From positions 795,318-859,317 of the forward strand of contig NZ_JAQYUU010000001.1 in NCBI RefSeq assembly GCF_028728205.1: a stretch of DNA of 64,000 bases, read 5' to 3'. This stretch comes from Clostridium sp. 'White wine YQ' (GTDB taxonomy: Bacteria; Bacillota; Clostridia; Clostridiales; Clostridiaceae). The first letter of the stretch is position 1. Each line of letters opens with the position of its first letter. Shown here in pieces: positions 7,902 to 15,913 of this stretch. The notes below the pieces were generated by a model, which saw only the letters and a list, made by a program, of their open reading frames with translations, did no database searches and was not told the DNA's origin. Made by a program: the position numbers and the translations under genes.

Positions 7902-8444
7902 ATGAATTATGAATTAAAAGAACTTAATGAGAATACTTTAGATACCGAAAGGTTATATCTATTTCCTTTAGAGGCAAAGTATTTAGAACTTGCAATAAAG
8001 GATTATAAAAGAATGCAGCTTAATTTAAGATTAAATGTTGCAAGGCAAGAGTTAATTAAAATACTTAAGTATGCAATGGAGATTAGACTTAAAAGGATAT
8101 TAGAGGATCCTAATAATTATTTATGGTTAACTTGTTGGGCCATTATTCATAAAGAAGATAATAAGATTATCGGTTTTGTAATAGTTAAAGGAGTGCCTAA
8201 TGATGCAGGAGAAGTAATTGTAGGTTATGGTATTGATGAAGAAGAATATAGAATGAATAGATATGCTACTGAAGCAGTAAGTGGACTCGTAAATTGGATG
8301 TTTAAAGATCCTAAGGTTAATGCAATTATTGCAGATACAGATAAAGGCAATATTGCATCACATAGAGTGTTAAGAAATCTTGGCGCATCTATATATAAAG
8401 AAGATGATGAATTAATATGGTGGAGAATTGAAAAACTAAAATAA
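7902..8444 (+). CDS. GNAT acetyltransferase under leader-peptide attenuation, candidate antibiotic-modifying enzyme
   Basis: 180 residues with GNAT features: IIGFVIVKG and the acetyl-CoA-binding stretch EVIVGYGIDEEEYRMNRYATEAVSGL, then NIASHRVLRNLGASIYKE. The N-terminal third (LDTERLYLFPLEAKYLELAI) is of the RimJ/RimL type. The start ATG 7902 has TTGGAGG nearby. What sets it apart from the first GNAT gene is its control: its own promoter, a 22-codon leader and a textbook terminator/antiterminator switch, an arrangement typical of ribosome-targeting antibiotic resistance. That suggests an N-acetyltransferase acting on an antibiotic or on the ribosome; the substrate is inference only. Confidence 0.8.
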   Translation: MNYELKELNENTLDTERLYLFPLEAKYLELAIKDYKRMQLNLRLNVARQELIKILKYAMEIRLKRILEDPNNYLWLTCWAIIHKEDNKIIGFVIVKGVPNDAGEVIVGYGIDEEEYRMNRYATEAVSGLVNWMFKDPKVNAIIADTDKGNIASHRVLRNLGASIYKEDDELIWWRIEKLK

Positions 8445-8480
8445 TACGAGACTAATTTTTATTAACGAAGGAAGAAGAGT

Positions 8481-9299
8481 ATGGATAAGCTTTTATTTGG
8501 AATATCTGGACTTCCAATTGGCGATGGTAAAAAGAAATTTAATTATTCTTCTGGTATGAAATATATTAAGTCAATTGGACTAGATGCAATGGAACTTCTT
8601 TTTGTAAGAAATGTAAATGTCACTGATAAAAATAGAGATGAGATATTAAAAACTAAGTTGGAGGATGATATCTATCTATCTGCCCATGGCTCACATTACA
8701 TTAATTTAAATGCTGATGAAATTGAAAAGCAAGAACAATCAATTGATAGGGTAATTAAAGCTATGGAAGGCTTATTAAAAGTAAAAGGTAGGAGTTTGAT
8801 TTTTCACCCAGGATTTTATTTAAAAAGTTCAAGAGAAGAAACATATAAAACTATAAAAGAAAATTTATTAAAGCTCCCTTATAAAGGAGTAGATTATAGA
8901 TTAGAGACTACGGGAAAGCCAAGTCAGTTTGGCAGTCTTGAGGAATTAGTATCTCTATGCAAAGAGATAGAACACTGTAAGTTATGTATAGACTTTGCTC
9001 ATATCCATGCACGAGAAAATGGTAGTTTAAAGACATATGAAGATTTTGCGAAAATACTTCAATATATATTAAATCAATTAGGAAGAGATGCAATTGAAGA
9101 TATGCATATACACATGGGTGGAATTAATTATAATGAAAAAGGAGAGAGAAATCATCTCCCAGTATTAGAGAGCGATTTTAATTACATTGAGTGTTTAAAA
9201 GCATTAAAAGATTTTAATGCAAAAGGTTGCGTGATTTTAGAAGGTCCTTTGGTAGAAAAGGATTCATTACTATTAAAAAACACATATTATAAGCTTTAA
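8481..9299 (+). CDS. Endonuclease IV-like TIM-barrel protein (AP endonuclease 2 family)
   Basis: 272 residues aligned by eye with the Nfo/xylose isomerase-like barrel. Candidate metal ligands are H in SAHGSHY, H in FHPGFY, E in RLETTGK, D and H in CIDFAHIHAR, H in DMHIHMGG, H in ERNHLPV and E in ILEGP. Endonuclease IV cleaves abasic sites with a trinuclear zinc centre and most of these ligands are present, though the usual VDRH is changed to ERNH, so DNA repair function is likely but not certain. It follows the GNAT gene by 36 bases and ends at a terminator. Confidence 0.7.
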   Translation: MDKLLFGISGLPIGDGKKKFNYSSGMKYIKSIGLDAMELLFVRNVNVTDKNRDEILKTKLEDDIYLSAHGSHYINLNADEIEKQEQSIDRVIKAMEGLLKVKGRSLIFHPGFYLKSSREETYKTIKENLLKLPYKGVDYRLETTGKPSQFGSLEELVSLCKEIEHCKLCIDFAHIHARENGSLKTYEDFAKILQYILNQLGRDAIEDMHIHMGGINYNEKGERNHLPVLESDFNYIECLKALKDFNAKGCVILEGPLVEKDSLLLKNTYYKL

Positions 9300-9350
9300 A
9301 TTCATAAACACCACAGAGGAATATAATAATTATCTATATGAATATGTAAG

Positions 9351-9381
9351 ATAAAGGAGGTATCAGCCCTCCTTTATTTTA
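9351..9381. terminator. Bidirectional terminator between convergent genes
   Basis: ATAAAGGAGG (9351-9360) pairs exactly with CCTCCTTTAT (9368-9377) around a 7-nt loop, with A/T tracts on both sides. The AAGGAGG here is part of the hairpin, not a ribosome site. Confidence 0.75.
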
Positions 9382-10365
9382 TGACATATACTTTAAGGAT
9401 AAATCATCAAGTTCAGTTCTAATTTTTGAAATACCAAGTTTAGCAGCTAGAGGAGAAAAGATTTCTAAGGTTTCTTTAGCCTTTTCGTTCCATCTTTCGG
9501 GTTCCATGTATTTAATTGTACGCATATTATGGAGGCGATCAGCTAGTTTTATTAAAATAACCTCATCTTTATAATTAGAATTTTTAAGAAACTCATCAAT
9601 ATTAAAGTCCATGAACGTAGATACTTCACATATTATATCAGATATTCTTTTCGAAAAACTTTTCTTAATGTCAACTAATGTAATTGAAGAATCTGCTTCA
9701 ATAATGTCATGTAATAACCCGGCAATTATCGTAGTTTCGTCAGCTCCCATTTCTGAAAGTATAATAGCAACTGATAACGGGTGGACAATATATGGCTCAC
9801 CGGATTTTCTAAATTGTCCCTCATGGGCCTTAAAGGCAATATCATAGGCTTTATTAAGACTATTCAAATTTTCAAGTAGTTTGTTTTCTAGTATGCTTTT
9901 TAATAATCTATCATATAAAACATCAGGTTCTATAAATTCTTCAGTTGATTGCAGAAATATATTAGCTTTCTCCAGTGTAATATTTTTAATCTCATTACTT
10001 TTTTCCATAAAATAATTACCTCCCTTATAGGAAAATTCAAGTGATAGATAAATGGCGTGAATTATGGAAGGGGAGAATCCAAACTTTTTCTTAAAGGATT
10101 TAGAAAATCCACTATGTGTTTCATAACCATATTCTATTGATACATCAAGAATTCTTCTTCCAGAAAATATATCTTTCGAAGCATTAATGAGACGTCTTTC
10201 CTTAACATACTCCATTAGTGAAATTCCCATCTCAGTTTTAAAAATGCGTGAAAAATGATAGGGTGAATACCCCATAGCCCTAGCTATAATATCAACGGTT
10301 AAAGTCTCTTTGATATTTCTTTCAATGTATTTAATACTTTTAAAGATTATATCTTTATATTTCAT
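9379..10365 (-). CDS. AraC-type regulator fused to a RelA/SpoT-like HD hydrolase domain
   Basis: Residues 1-105 are a two-HTH AraC/XylS DNA-binding domain (TVDIIARAMGYSPYHFSRIF; DVSIEYGYETHSGFSKSFKK). Residues 120-328 are an HD hydrolase domain of the (p)ppGpp type: AHEGQFRKSGEPYIVHP (H181, H195), LLHDIIEAD (H219, D220) and IKLADRLHNMRT (D276). The usual HDxxED reads HDIIEAD, with one inserted residue. No synthetase domain. I use ATG 10365 (AAAGAGGTG site) rather than GTG 10374. An internal ATG at 10008 has its own GGGAGG site at the domain junction, so a free 209-residue hydrolase may also be made. A same-plan AraC fusion lies at 25556-26863. Confidence 0.8.
   Translation of the reverse strand: MKYKDIIFKSIKYIERNIKETLTVDIIARAMGYSPYHFSRIFKTEMGISLMEYVKERRLINASKDIFSGRRILDVSIEYGYETHSGFSKSFKKKFGFSPSIIHAIYLSLEFSYKGGNYFMEKSNEIKNITLEKANIFLQSTEEFIEPDVLYDRLLKSILENKLLENLNSLNKAYDIAFKAHEGQFRKSGEPYIVHPLSVAIILSEMGADETTIIAGLLHDIIEADSSITLVDIKKSFSKRISDIICEVSTFMDFNIDEFLKNSNYKDEVILIKLADRLHNMRTIKYMEPERWNEKAKETLEIFSPLAAKLGISKIRTELDDLSLKYMS
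10008..10024 (-). promoter_or_regulatory. Internal ribosome site and in-frame ATG at the AraC/HD junction
   Basis: Reading the minus strand, GGGAGGT (10024-10018) is followed 9 bases later by ATG (10008-10006), in frame and at the exact boundary between the AraC and HD domains. It could give a separate 209-residue HD protein. Confidence 0.6.
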
Positions 10366-10469
10366 CCCATTCACCTCTTTATTCCACGTGGTAATTATAA
10401 TATATACTAAATTGACTTAAGAGTCTGTTCCATTTTTGCTTTATTAGTGTGAAAATAAAATAAATTATA

Positions 10470-10522
10470 TTGACATGCAACCAAATGGTGTTATATTATA
10501 ATTATGCAACCAAATGGTTACA
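10470..10522 (+). promoter_or_regulatory. Promoter with two ArsR-type operators ahead of the SRPBCC/ArsR operon
   Basis: TTGACA (10470-10475), a 16-bp spacer and TATATT (10492-10497). TGCAACCAAATGGT occurs inside the spacer (10476-10489) and again at 10505-10518, extended there to the near-palindrome TGCAACCAAATGGTTACA (10505-10522). The copies start 29 bp apart, about three turns. The likely binder is the ArsR protein encoded second in the operon. Confidence 0.75.
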
Positions 10523-10545
10523 TAATTATAATAGGAGGTGCGATT

Positions 10546-10989
10546 TTGACAGAAAAATCTAGTAAAAAATTACCTGATATAGTTCGTAGTGTAATAATCA
10601 AAGCAAATATAAATAAAGTTTGGAATGCTATAGCAACAAAAGAAGGACTTGAAGCATGGCTTATGCCTAATAATTTTAAGCCAATATTAGGATATGAGTT
10701 TACATTTAAGTCACAACCCAAGGGAGATTGGGATGGGATATGTCATTGTATAGTTAAGGAACTAAATCCGCCATATAAACTTGGATTTACATGGAGGGGC
10801 AATAACTTAGATCAATATGTTTCATTTGAATTAAAAGAAATTGACAATAAAACTGAGTTTACTCTTGTTCACGCTGGTTGGTCAGAAGAGAATATACAGC
10901 TTCGTGAAATTATGTACGATGGATGGGGTTATTTATCAGAAGGTTTAAAACAAAAAATGGATGATAATAATGGTAAATACTTATCATAA
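10546..10989 (+). CDS. SRPBCC (AHSA1/START-like) domain protein
   Basis: 147 residues of the Bet v 1-like AHSA1 family: VRSVIIKANINKVWNAIATKEGLEAWLMP at the N-terminus, then WDGICHCIVKELNPPYKLGFTWRG and FTLVHAGWSEE near the C-terminal helix. These form a hydrophobic cavity; the ligand is unknown. I chose TTG 10546 with AGGAGG at 10533-10538. An ATG at 10504 would lie inside the operator repeat and is unlikely. Its last 29 bases overlap the ArsR gene, implying coupled translation. ArsR plus SRPBCC pairs of this kind are common in Firmicutes. Confidence 0.8.
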   Translation: MTEKSSKKLPDIVRSVIIKANINKVWNAIATKEGLEAWLMPNNFKPILGYEFTFKSQPKGDWDGICHCIVKELNPPYKLGFTWRGNNLDQYVSFELKEIDNKTEFTLVHAGWSEENIQLREIMYDGWGYLSEGLKQKMDDNNGKYLS

Positions 10990-11299
10990 GCATGATGTAT
11001 TTCAAGCAATTGCAGATCCAACCAGAAGAGAGTTAATTAGTTTATTAGCTGATAAGGAGTTGCCAGTAACAGCTATAAGTAGCCAATTTACAATAAGTCG
11101 TACTGCAGTTTCTAAACATTTGAATATTTTGTCAGAAGCAGGACTTGTATCCACAAAGAAAGTTGGGAGAGAGGTTAGATATACGCTTCAACCTGAACCA
11201 TTAAAAGAACTTAAATATTGGCTTTCATACTATGAAAGATTTTGGGATAAGAAGCTTAATGCATTAAAGAGTTTTGTTGAAACAGGAAATAAAGAATAA
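10961..11299 (+). CDS. ArsR family transcriptional regulator
   Basis: A 112-residue winged-helix repressor: VFQAIADPTRRELISLLADKELPVTAISSQF, recognition helix ISRTAVSKHLNILSEAGLV, wing KKVGREVRYTLQPEPL. It has none of the metal-binding cysteines of ArsR/SmtB metal sensors, so it belongs to the cysteine-free SdpR-like group. The start is ATG 10961 or 10970; both overlap the upstream gene, so translation is likely coupled. It probably represses its own operon through the CCAAATGG repeats. Confidence 0.85.
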   Translation: MIIMVNTYHKHDVFQAIADPTRRELISLLADKELPVTAISSQFTISRTAVSKHLNILSEAGLVSTKKVGREVRYTLQPEPLKELKYWLSYYERFWDKKLNALKSFVETGNKE

Positions 11300-11327
11300 A
11301 AATTGATATTAAAAGGGGACGATGATT

Positions 11328-11723
11328 ATGAAAATAACACCACGTATAGTAATGAAGGAAAGTAGTAAAGAAGCAATTGAATTTTATAGTGAAGCTTTTG
11401 GAGCAACAACTGATTATTTAATTACATATGGCAGCGTAGGAGCTGGGACTCCTGAGCAAAAGGATTTAATAATGAATGCTCAAATTGATTTAAATGGTAC
11501 TAAAATTCATATAGCTGACCATAATCCAGCACAAGTTACAATTGGAAATCAAATATCATTCACAGTAGAGTTATCAAATCCTGAAGAAGTTAAGGAAATA
11601 TTCAACAAAATGAAAGAGGGTTCAAAAATCATAATGGAGCCAGTTGCAACATTCTTCAGTCCATGTCATTGTGGCCTTATTGATAAGTTTGGAGTAATGT
11701 GGCAGATTAATTGCCCAAAATAA
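11328..11723 (+). CDS. VOC (glyoxalase/PhnB-like) family protein
   Basis: 131 residues with the paired beta-alpha-beta-beta-beta units of the vicinal oxygen chelate fold: TPRIVMKESSKEAIEFYSEAFGATT and ISFTVELSNPEEVKEIFNKM, ending HCGLIDKFGVMWQINCP, as in PhnB/YjdN-like proteins. Such proteins may bind antibiotics or act as dioxygenase/epimerase-like enzymes; no substrate is evident. ATG 11328 has better spacing to AAGGGG than ATG 11322. Third gene of the ArsR operon (28-base gap), ended by a terminator. Confidence 0.8.
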   Translation: MKITPRIVMKESSKEAIEFYSEAFGATTDYLITYGSVGAGTPEQKDLIMNAQIDLNGTKIHIADHNPAQVTIGNQISFTVELSNPEEVKEIFNKMKEGSKIIMEPVATFFSPCHCGLIDKFGVMWQINCPK

Positions 11724-11744
11724 ACTTCATAGAAATTTAATGAG

Positions 11745-11771
11745 AACTCTGAGCTTTTCAGAGTTTTTTTA
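11745..11771 (+). terminator. Terminator of the ArsR-SRPBCC-VOC operon
   Basis: AACTCTGA (11745-11752) pairs with TCAGAGTT (11758-11765), followed by six T. Confidence 0.85.
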
Positions 11772-11874
11772 TAATTTATCACTTATTTAGTAAAGTATTT
11801 TAACTATTATCCATAATATGGTATAAGATAAAACATAAGAGTAAGGCAAAAGTTTAAATTATGGAGGTTAAGTT

Positions 11875-12489
11875 ATGGGCATTTATAAACTGCCACTTGG
11901 CATAAGAATACCAAGAGACGATGAATATCCAAAAGGATATGTTGTAGAGGAAATAAACAAAAAAAGAAACTCTGCAAATATAGTTCAGGGATATAAGATT
12001 GTAGAAGTAGCTGATAAAAAATTTACACATTTCACAGAGATAAATATTGATATTGATAGACTATGGAGTTTATTCATAACCTTGTCTGATAGTATACTAG
12101 GAGATAAAGCTTATGGATTAATTGGATTCAAGGGTGAAAAGCCTACTCTAAGTAAAATTTCAGATAAACAAAATATAATTGACTTATTTAGTAAATACGA
12201 ATTTCAATTATCTAATGATGGCTTTAGTGAATTTGGAATTGCTTATTATGATGACAATACTTTAAATGAAATATTTATAACAACATTTAAATATGTACAA
12301 GTCTGGACAACAGATAAAGAATCCTTAGTTAAGGCATTAAGAAAAGAAGGGTTAAAAGAGAAGAAGAGTCTAAATTTTATAGATGAATTTCCTGTGGTTT
12401 CTGAAGCAATAAATCCTGATGCTGAAGAAGGAATCCGCGGTTACGAACAGATATTAAGTGAGATAAAAGAAGAATTTGAGAAATTTTAA
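11875..12489 (+). CDS. Hypothetical protein, 204 residues
   Basis: Not recognised. ATG 11875 has GGAGG (11863-11867). The protein is acidic, soluble and mixed alpha/beta, with no signal peptide or membrane helix and no cysteine pairs. Features are an N-terminal IYKLPLGIRIPRDDEYPKGY and a central aromatic-rich segment FGIAYYDDNTLNEIFITTFKYVQVW. Codon use matches its neighbours. It stands alone between two terminators. Confidence 0.7.
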   Translation: MGIYKLPLGIRIPRDDEYPKGYVVEEINKKRNSANIVQGYKIVEVADKKFTHFTEINIDIDRLWSLFITLSDSILGDKAYGLIGFKGEKPTLSKISDKQNIIDLFSKYEFQLSNDGFSEFGIAYYDDNTLNEIFITTFKYVQVWTTDKESLVKALRKEGLKEKKSLNFIDEFPVVSEAINPDAEEGIRGYEQILSEIKEEFEKF

Positions 12490-12512
12490 TCAAGAATATT
12501 ATATTTATTGTA

Positions 12513-12546
12513 AAAGAACTCTAATAAATTTTAGAGTTCTTTTTAG
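12513..12546. terminator. Bidirectional terminator
   Basis: AAAGAACTCTAA (12513-12524) pairs with TTAGAGTTCTTT (12531-12542), with A tracts before and T tracts after, between convergent genes. Confidence 0.85.
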
Positions 12547-12563
12547 AAAAAAATTATATATAA

Positions 12564-14243
12564 CTAAGACTTCATTTGCTCAAGTACATTAGTCATTTTA
12601 TGTACTATTTCAGGAGCATCCATTTGAGGAGCGTATATTTCAATAAAACAAAATCTATCTTTACATTGTAGTTCTGCTTGATTTATTGCATCATCTAACT
12701 CTTTATTTGTATAGACCTTAGCAGTATAAGCATCTCCTCCAAAAGCCTCTATAAGTTTTGAATAATCCCATATAGGAATATCATTATAATGAGTCTGCTT
12801 TTCATTAATATTTAGGTATTTTTCTATGGTATATTCATTATTGTTTACTAGAAAGACGATTGGTTTGCAGTTATTAGATAAAATTGAACTGAATTCTTGA
12901 ACTGTCATTTGATTTGAACCGTCACCAACAAATAAAATAACACGTCTATTTCTATCAGCTATACAAGCACCAAAGGCAGCTGGTGTTCCATAACCTATAC
13001 TTCCCCATCCACCTTGAGTTATATAAGTAGCACCTTTTGGAAGTCTTAATTCTGCTATTCCAAATTGGAAAGTACCTGCGTCTGCAACGATAACATCATT
13101 TTCCTTAAACATACTTTGAAATCTCGGATAATGATATTTTGAAGAAATATCTTCACCTAGTGAAGCATAATTTTCTGTATAAGGAAAAGTTACAGCTGGC
13201 ACTGAAGCGGTTTTAATATCAACCTTTGATAGTAGCTCACCTAACAAATCTTTAATTAGGATATTTTCATATACAGCGGTGCCAACTTTAACGTAATAGG
13301 GTTGAATATCAATAATATTTAAAGGATTAAGCATTGCGGTGAAAGCACCTGTATTATAGTCAGACCACTTTGTACCAACTGACAAAATGCAGTCACATGT
13401 TTCAACTTTATTTTGAACTTCCTTACTTCCAAGACTTCCTGCATAAAGTCCTATATAATTTTTATTGCTTTCATCAAAAGATCCTTTTCCCATAATCATA
13501 GTTGCTACAGGTAAATTCATTTTTTGAACAATTTGTTCTACTTGAGATTGAAGATTATATCTTGATACAAAAGTACCTGAGATAAGTAGAGGATTCTTAG
13601 CTCCATTCATCATTTGTTGTATATGATTTATAGCTGATTGCAAATTTTTTTGATTAGTTTGCTTATTTTCTAAATTTATAGGTCTTTTAACCACTTTCTT
13701 GCTTACAATATCTGTTGCTAACAATAAATAAACAGGCTTTTTATTTTCTTTTGCTTTTTGAATAGCTATTGGTATCTCTAGAGTAGCATTTTCAGGTGTT
13801 ATCACAGCATTATATTCAGTTATATTTTCTGATACCTTTCTAAATACATCAAAGTCTCCATTTAGTAATGTATGATGCATCTGCTTATGTTCTTGTTGTA
13901 CCATGGTTTTTGGAGCACCTACTATGTGAATAACTGGTACACTTTCACAATACGAACCAGCAATAGCGTTGCAAGCACTCAGTTCTCCAACCCCGAAAGT
14001 TGTTATTAATGCACCCATTCCTCTAACTCTTGCATATGCATCAGTAGCATAACCTGCGTTTAATTCATTTCGACAGTTTATAAAATTTATATATTGATAT
14101 TTTTCTAAGATATTTAAAAGTGAAAAGTTGTAATCTCCTGGAACTCCAAAGATTTCTGTAATACCTTCTTTTCTTAAACAATCAAATAAATAGTATCCAA
14201 CTGTTTGTTTTAAATCTAATGAATTAGTAGTGTTATCACTCAT
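12564..14243 (-). CDS. Thiamine-diphosphate 2-keto acid decarboxylase (pyruvate/indolepyruvate decarboxylase family)
   Basis: 559 residues, the full length of the PDC/IPDC/KdcA family. Visible active-site signatures: FGVPGDYN (D37), CRNELNAGYA (E60), the HH pair of QMHHTLLNGD (H123, H124), the ThDP/Mg motif GDGSNQMT with NNNEYTIEKYL about 27 residues on, and a C-terminal glutamate in the TIEK segment. The reaction is non-oxidative decarboxylation of a 2-oxo acid to an aldehyde. Which acid (pyruvate, indolepyruvate or branched-chain) cannot be told. ATG 14243 has GGAGGT spaced better than ATG 14249. Monocistronic. An aldehyde producer of this type would feed fusel alcohol formation with alcohol dehydrogenases elsewhere. 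Confidence 0.85.
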   Translation of the reverse strand: MSDNTTNSLDLKQTVGYYLFDCLRKEGITEIFGVPGDYNFSLLNILEKYQYINFINCRNELNAGYATDAYARVRGMGALITTFGVGELSACNAIAGSYCESVPVIHIVGAPKTMVQQEHKQMHHTLLNGDFDVFRKVSENITEYNAVITPENATLEIPIAIQKAKENKKPVYLLLATDIVSKKVVKRPINLENKQTNQKNLQSAINHIQQMMNGAKNPLLISGTFVSRYNLQSQVEQIVQKMNLPVATMIMGKGSFDESNKNYIGLYAGSLGSKEVQNKVETCDCILSVGTKWSDYNTGAFTAMLNPLNIIDIQPYYVKVGTAVYENILIKDLLGELLSKVDIKTASVPAVTFPYTENYASLGEDISSKYHYPRFQSMFKENDVIVADAGTFQFGIAELRLPKGATYITQGGWGSIGYGTPAAFGACIADRNRRVILFVGDGSNQMTVQEFSSILSNNCKPIVFLVNNNEYTIEKYLNINEKQTHYNDIPIWDYSKLIEAFGGDAYTAKVYTNKELDDAINQAELQCKDRFCFIEIYAPQMDAPEIVHKMTNVLEQMKS

Positions 14244-14488
14244 TTTCATTACCTCCGTAAAATTATAGATTATATTTTACTTTCAATAATTTAGTTTTAG
14301 TATTTTCTAGATTTTTATTTATTTTTATAGGATTTTATAATTGAAAGATTATGTTTAATAATACGGTTATTACAAAAAAAACGCTTTTCATTACATATTT
14401 ACAAGTTTAAAAGTTTTCTAATATATAATTAAATAAAAATATATATTTTAAAATTTATATTTATGTTACTTTATGAAGAGGTGATAAA

Positions 14489-15769
14489 ATGTGTATTACT
14501 ATGATGCCATCATATGAGTTTGATGCTAATGAGTATAAGAAAAGTATAGACACCATGTTAAAAGCTCTAAAAAATGTGGACAGGTCACCAATTAATTCTA
14601 AGTTCCTAGTTTCAAAAACAGATGAAATAAATGATGAGATAAAGAAAAATATTCTCTCAGATTCAGCTATGGAAAAAGGGTTATTTGAATCTGCTACCGG
14701 AGCAAAAATAGTAATTGGAGATGAAAAATCAAGAACCTCCTATACATATAATTTGGAAATAGAAGAAAATCTAACGGATCCTCAGTTCATAAATAATTTT
14801 GTTGTAGTAGAAGATTACTATAGAGATACAATCAAAGCCGCTTATACTGGTTATGAATTAGATGAGAAACTTAACATATTAAAATGCATATCAAGAAATG
14901 TATTAGAGAAGCTAATAGATTCATATTCAAATGGTATTGGTAATTTTTTCAATGGAGATTTGGGTTGGGTACATGAAGACCCTTCGTATAAAGCACAGAC
15001 AAAAGATAATTATGAATTAGATTTTGATATAAAAGAGTTTAAAGACTACATTATTAAAATTATAAATAAGGAAAGAAGAATTTTTCATAATATAAAAAAT
15101 AATTATAAAGACAATTGGCAAGAGATAATTCATACATATGGGAAGAATATTAATGATTTCACTTATAAGTTGGATGTAATTACTTCTCTGAAGTCTAAGA
15201 ATTCAAATAAATTAGAAAAAATGACCTATAATGATATTAAAGGAATTGGAAGAATAATTAATAATATTGGAAACGGAATATATACACATTCAGCAAAGGA
15301 TTTAGGAGCATACCTAGGACAATTTAAATTAAAAGGAGACATAATGTTAACCCATTATGGTCTATCAAGTGAAGTAAAATCTAAGCTAAGTGATGCAATT
15401 TTTGAAAATATATCAAATAAAATAATGAATTTTTCTAAAAAGTATGGCTCCCTATTCGATATTCCATCAATACAACTCCAGAAGGAGGTTATGAATTATT
15501 ATTCATCATTTGCTACATTATCAGGCGTTTCAAGAGAAACTTTTTGCCATAACTACTTAATGGCATTAAATCAACTTAATGATGCATTATTAGCCCAAAG
15601 ACCTGCAATGGCTGGTTCCGCTGAAAGAAGCAGGTTTGCAGAAGGTGCAATACAGATACACTTAAGCAATTGGGATAAATTCATAGATAAATTAGATGTA
15701 GAACCTTCAATTAAGGAAAGTTATAGAATAAGCAGTGCTATTGAGAGAAACATCAATAAGGTCTCCTAA
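14489..15769 (+). CDS. Hypothetical protein, 426 residues
   Basis: Family not recognised. ATG 14489 has GAGGTGAT at good spacing. The protein is soluble, helix-rich and acidic, without signal peptide or membrane spans. Recognisable stretches include DIKGIGRIINNIGNGIYTHSAKDLGAYLGQF in the middle and NYYSSFATLSGVSRETFCHNYLMALNQLNDALLAQRP near the end. It is preceded by 245 bp of plain AT-rich DNA and followed by a terminator, so it is probably a single-gene unit. Confidence 0.7.
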   Translation: MCITMMPSYEFDANEYKKSIDTMLKALKNVDRSPINSKFLVSKTDEINDEIKKNILSDSAMEKGLFESATGAKIVIGDEKSRTSYTYNLEIEENLTDPQFINNFVVVEDYYRDTIKAAYTGYELDEKLNILKCISRNVLEKLIDSYSNGIGNFFNGDLGWVHEDPSYKAQTKDNYELDFDIKEFKDYIIKIINKERRIFHNIKNNYKDNWQEIIHTYGKNINDFTYKLDVITSLKSKNSNKLEKMTYNDIKGIGRIINNIGNGIYTHSAKDLGAYLGQFKLKGDIMLTHYGLSSEVKSKLSDAIFENISNKIMNFSKKYGSLFDIPSIQLQKEVMNYYSSFATLSGVSRETFCHNYLMALNQLNDALLAQRPAMAGSAERSRFAEGAIQIHLSNWDKFIDKLDVEPSIKESYRISSAIERNINKVS

Positions 15770-15776
15770 TATATTA

Positions 15777-15817
15777 AGACATTATGTTTAAATTAAAACA
15801 TAGTGTCTCTTTTTTTG
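15777..15817 (+). terminator. Terminator after the 426-residue hypothetical gene
   Basis: AGACATTATGTTT pairs with AAACATAGTGTCT across a short loop and is followed by CTTTTTTT. Confidence 0.85.
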
Positions 15818-15913
15818 TGCAAGTAATTTAGCAATATTAGGAGTTTTTGAATAAAATACATATATTTTGGTGAAGATTACTATTGTGTTATATTTACTGA
15901 AAGGATGAATTGC

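Noticed and set aside
9351-9360. AAGGAGG as a ribosome site for a short ORF after the endonuclease IV-like gene
   Set aside because: It is one arm of a perfect terminator hairpin and is not followed by a usable start codon.
10504-10545. Upstream ATG start for the SRPBCC gene
   Set aside because: It lies inside the operator repeat without a ribosome site; TTG 10546 has AGGAGG at the right distance.
14250-14488. Possible regulatory element in the AT-rich gap before the 426-residue protein
   Set aside because: No clear palindrome, paired promoter boxes or hairpin beyond what A/T runs give by chance.
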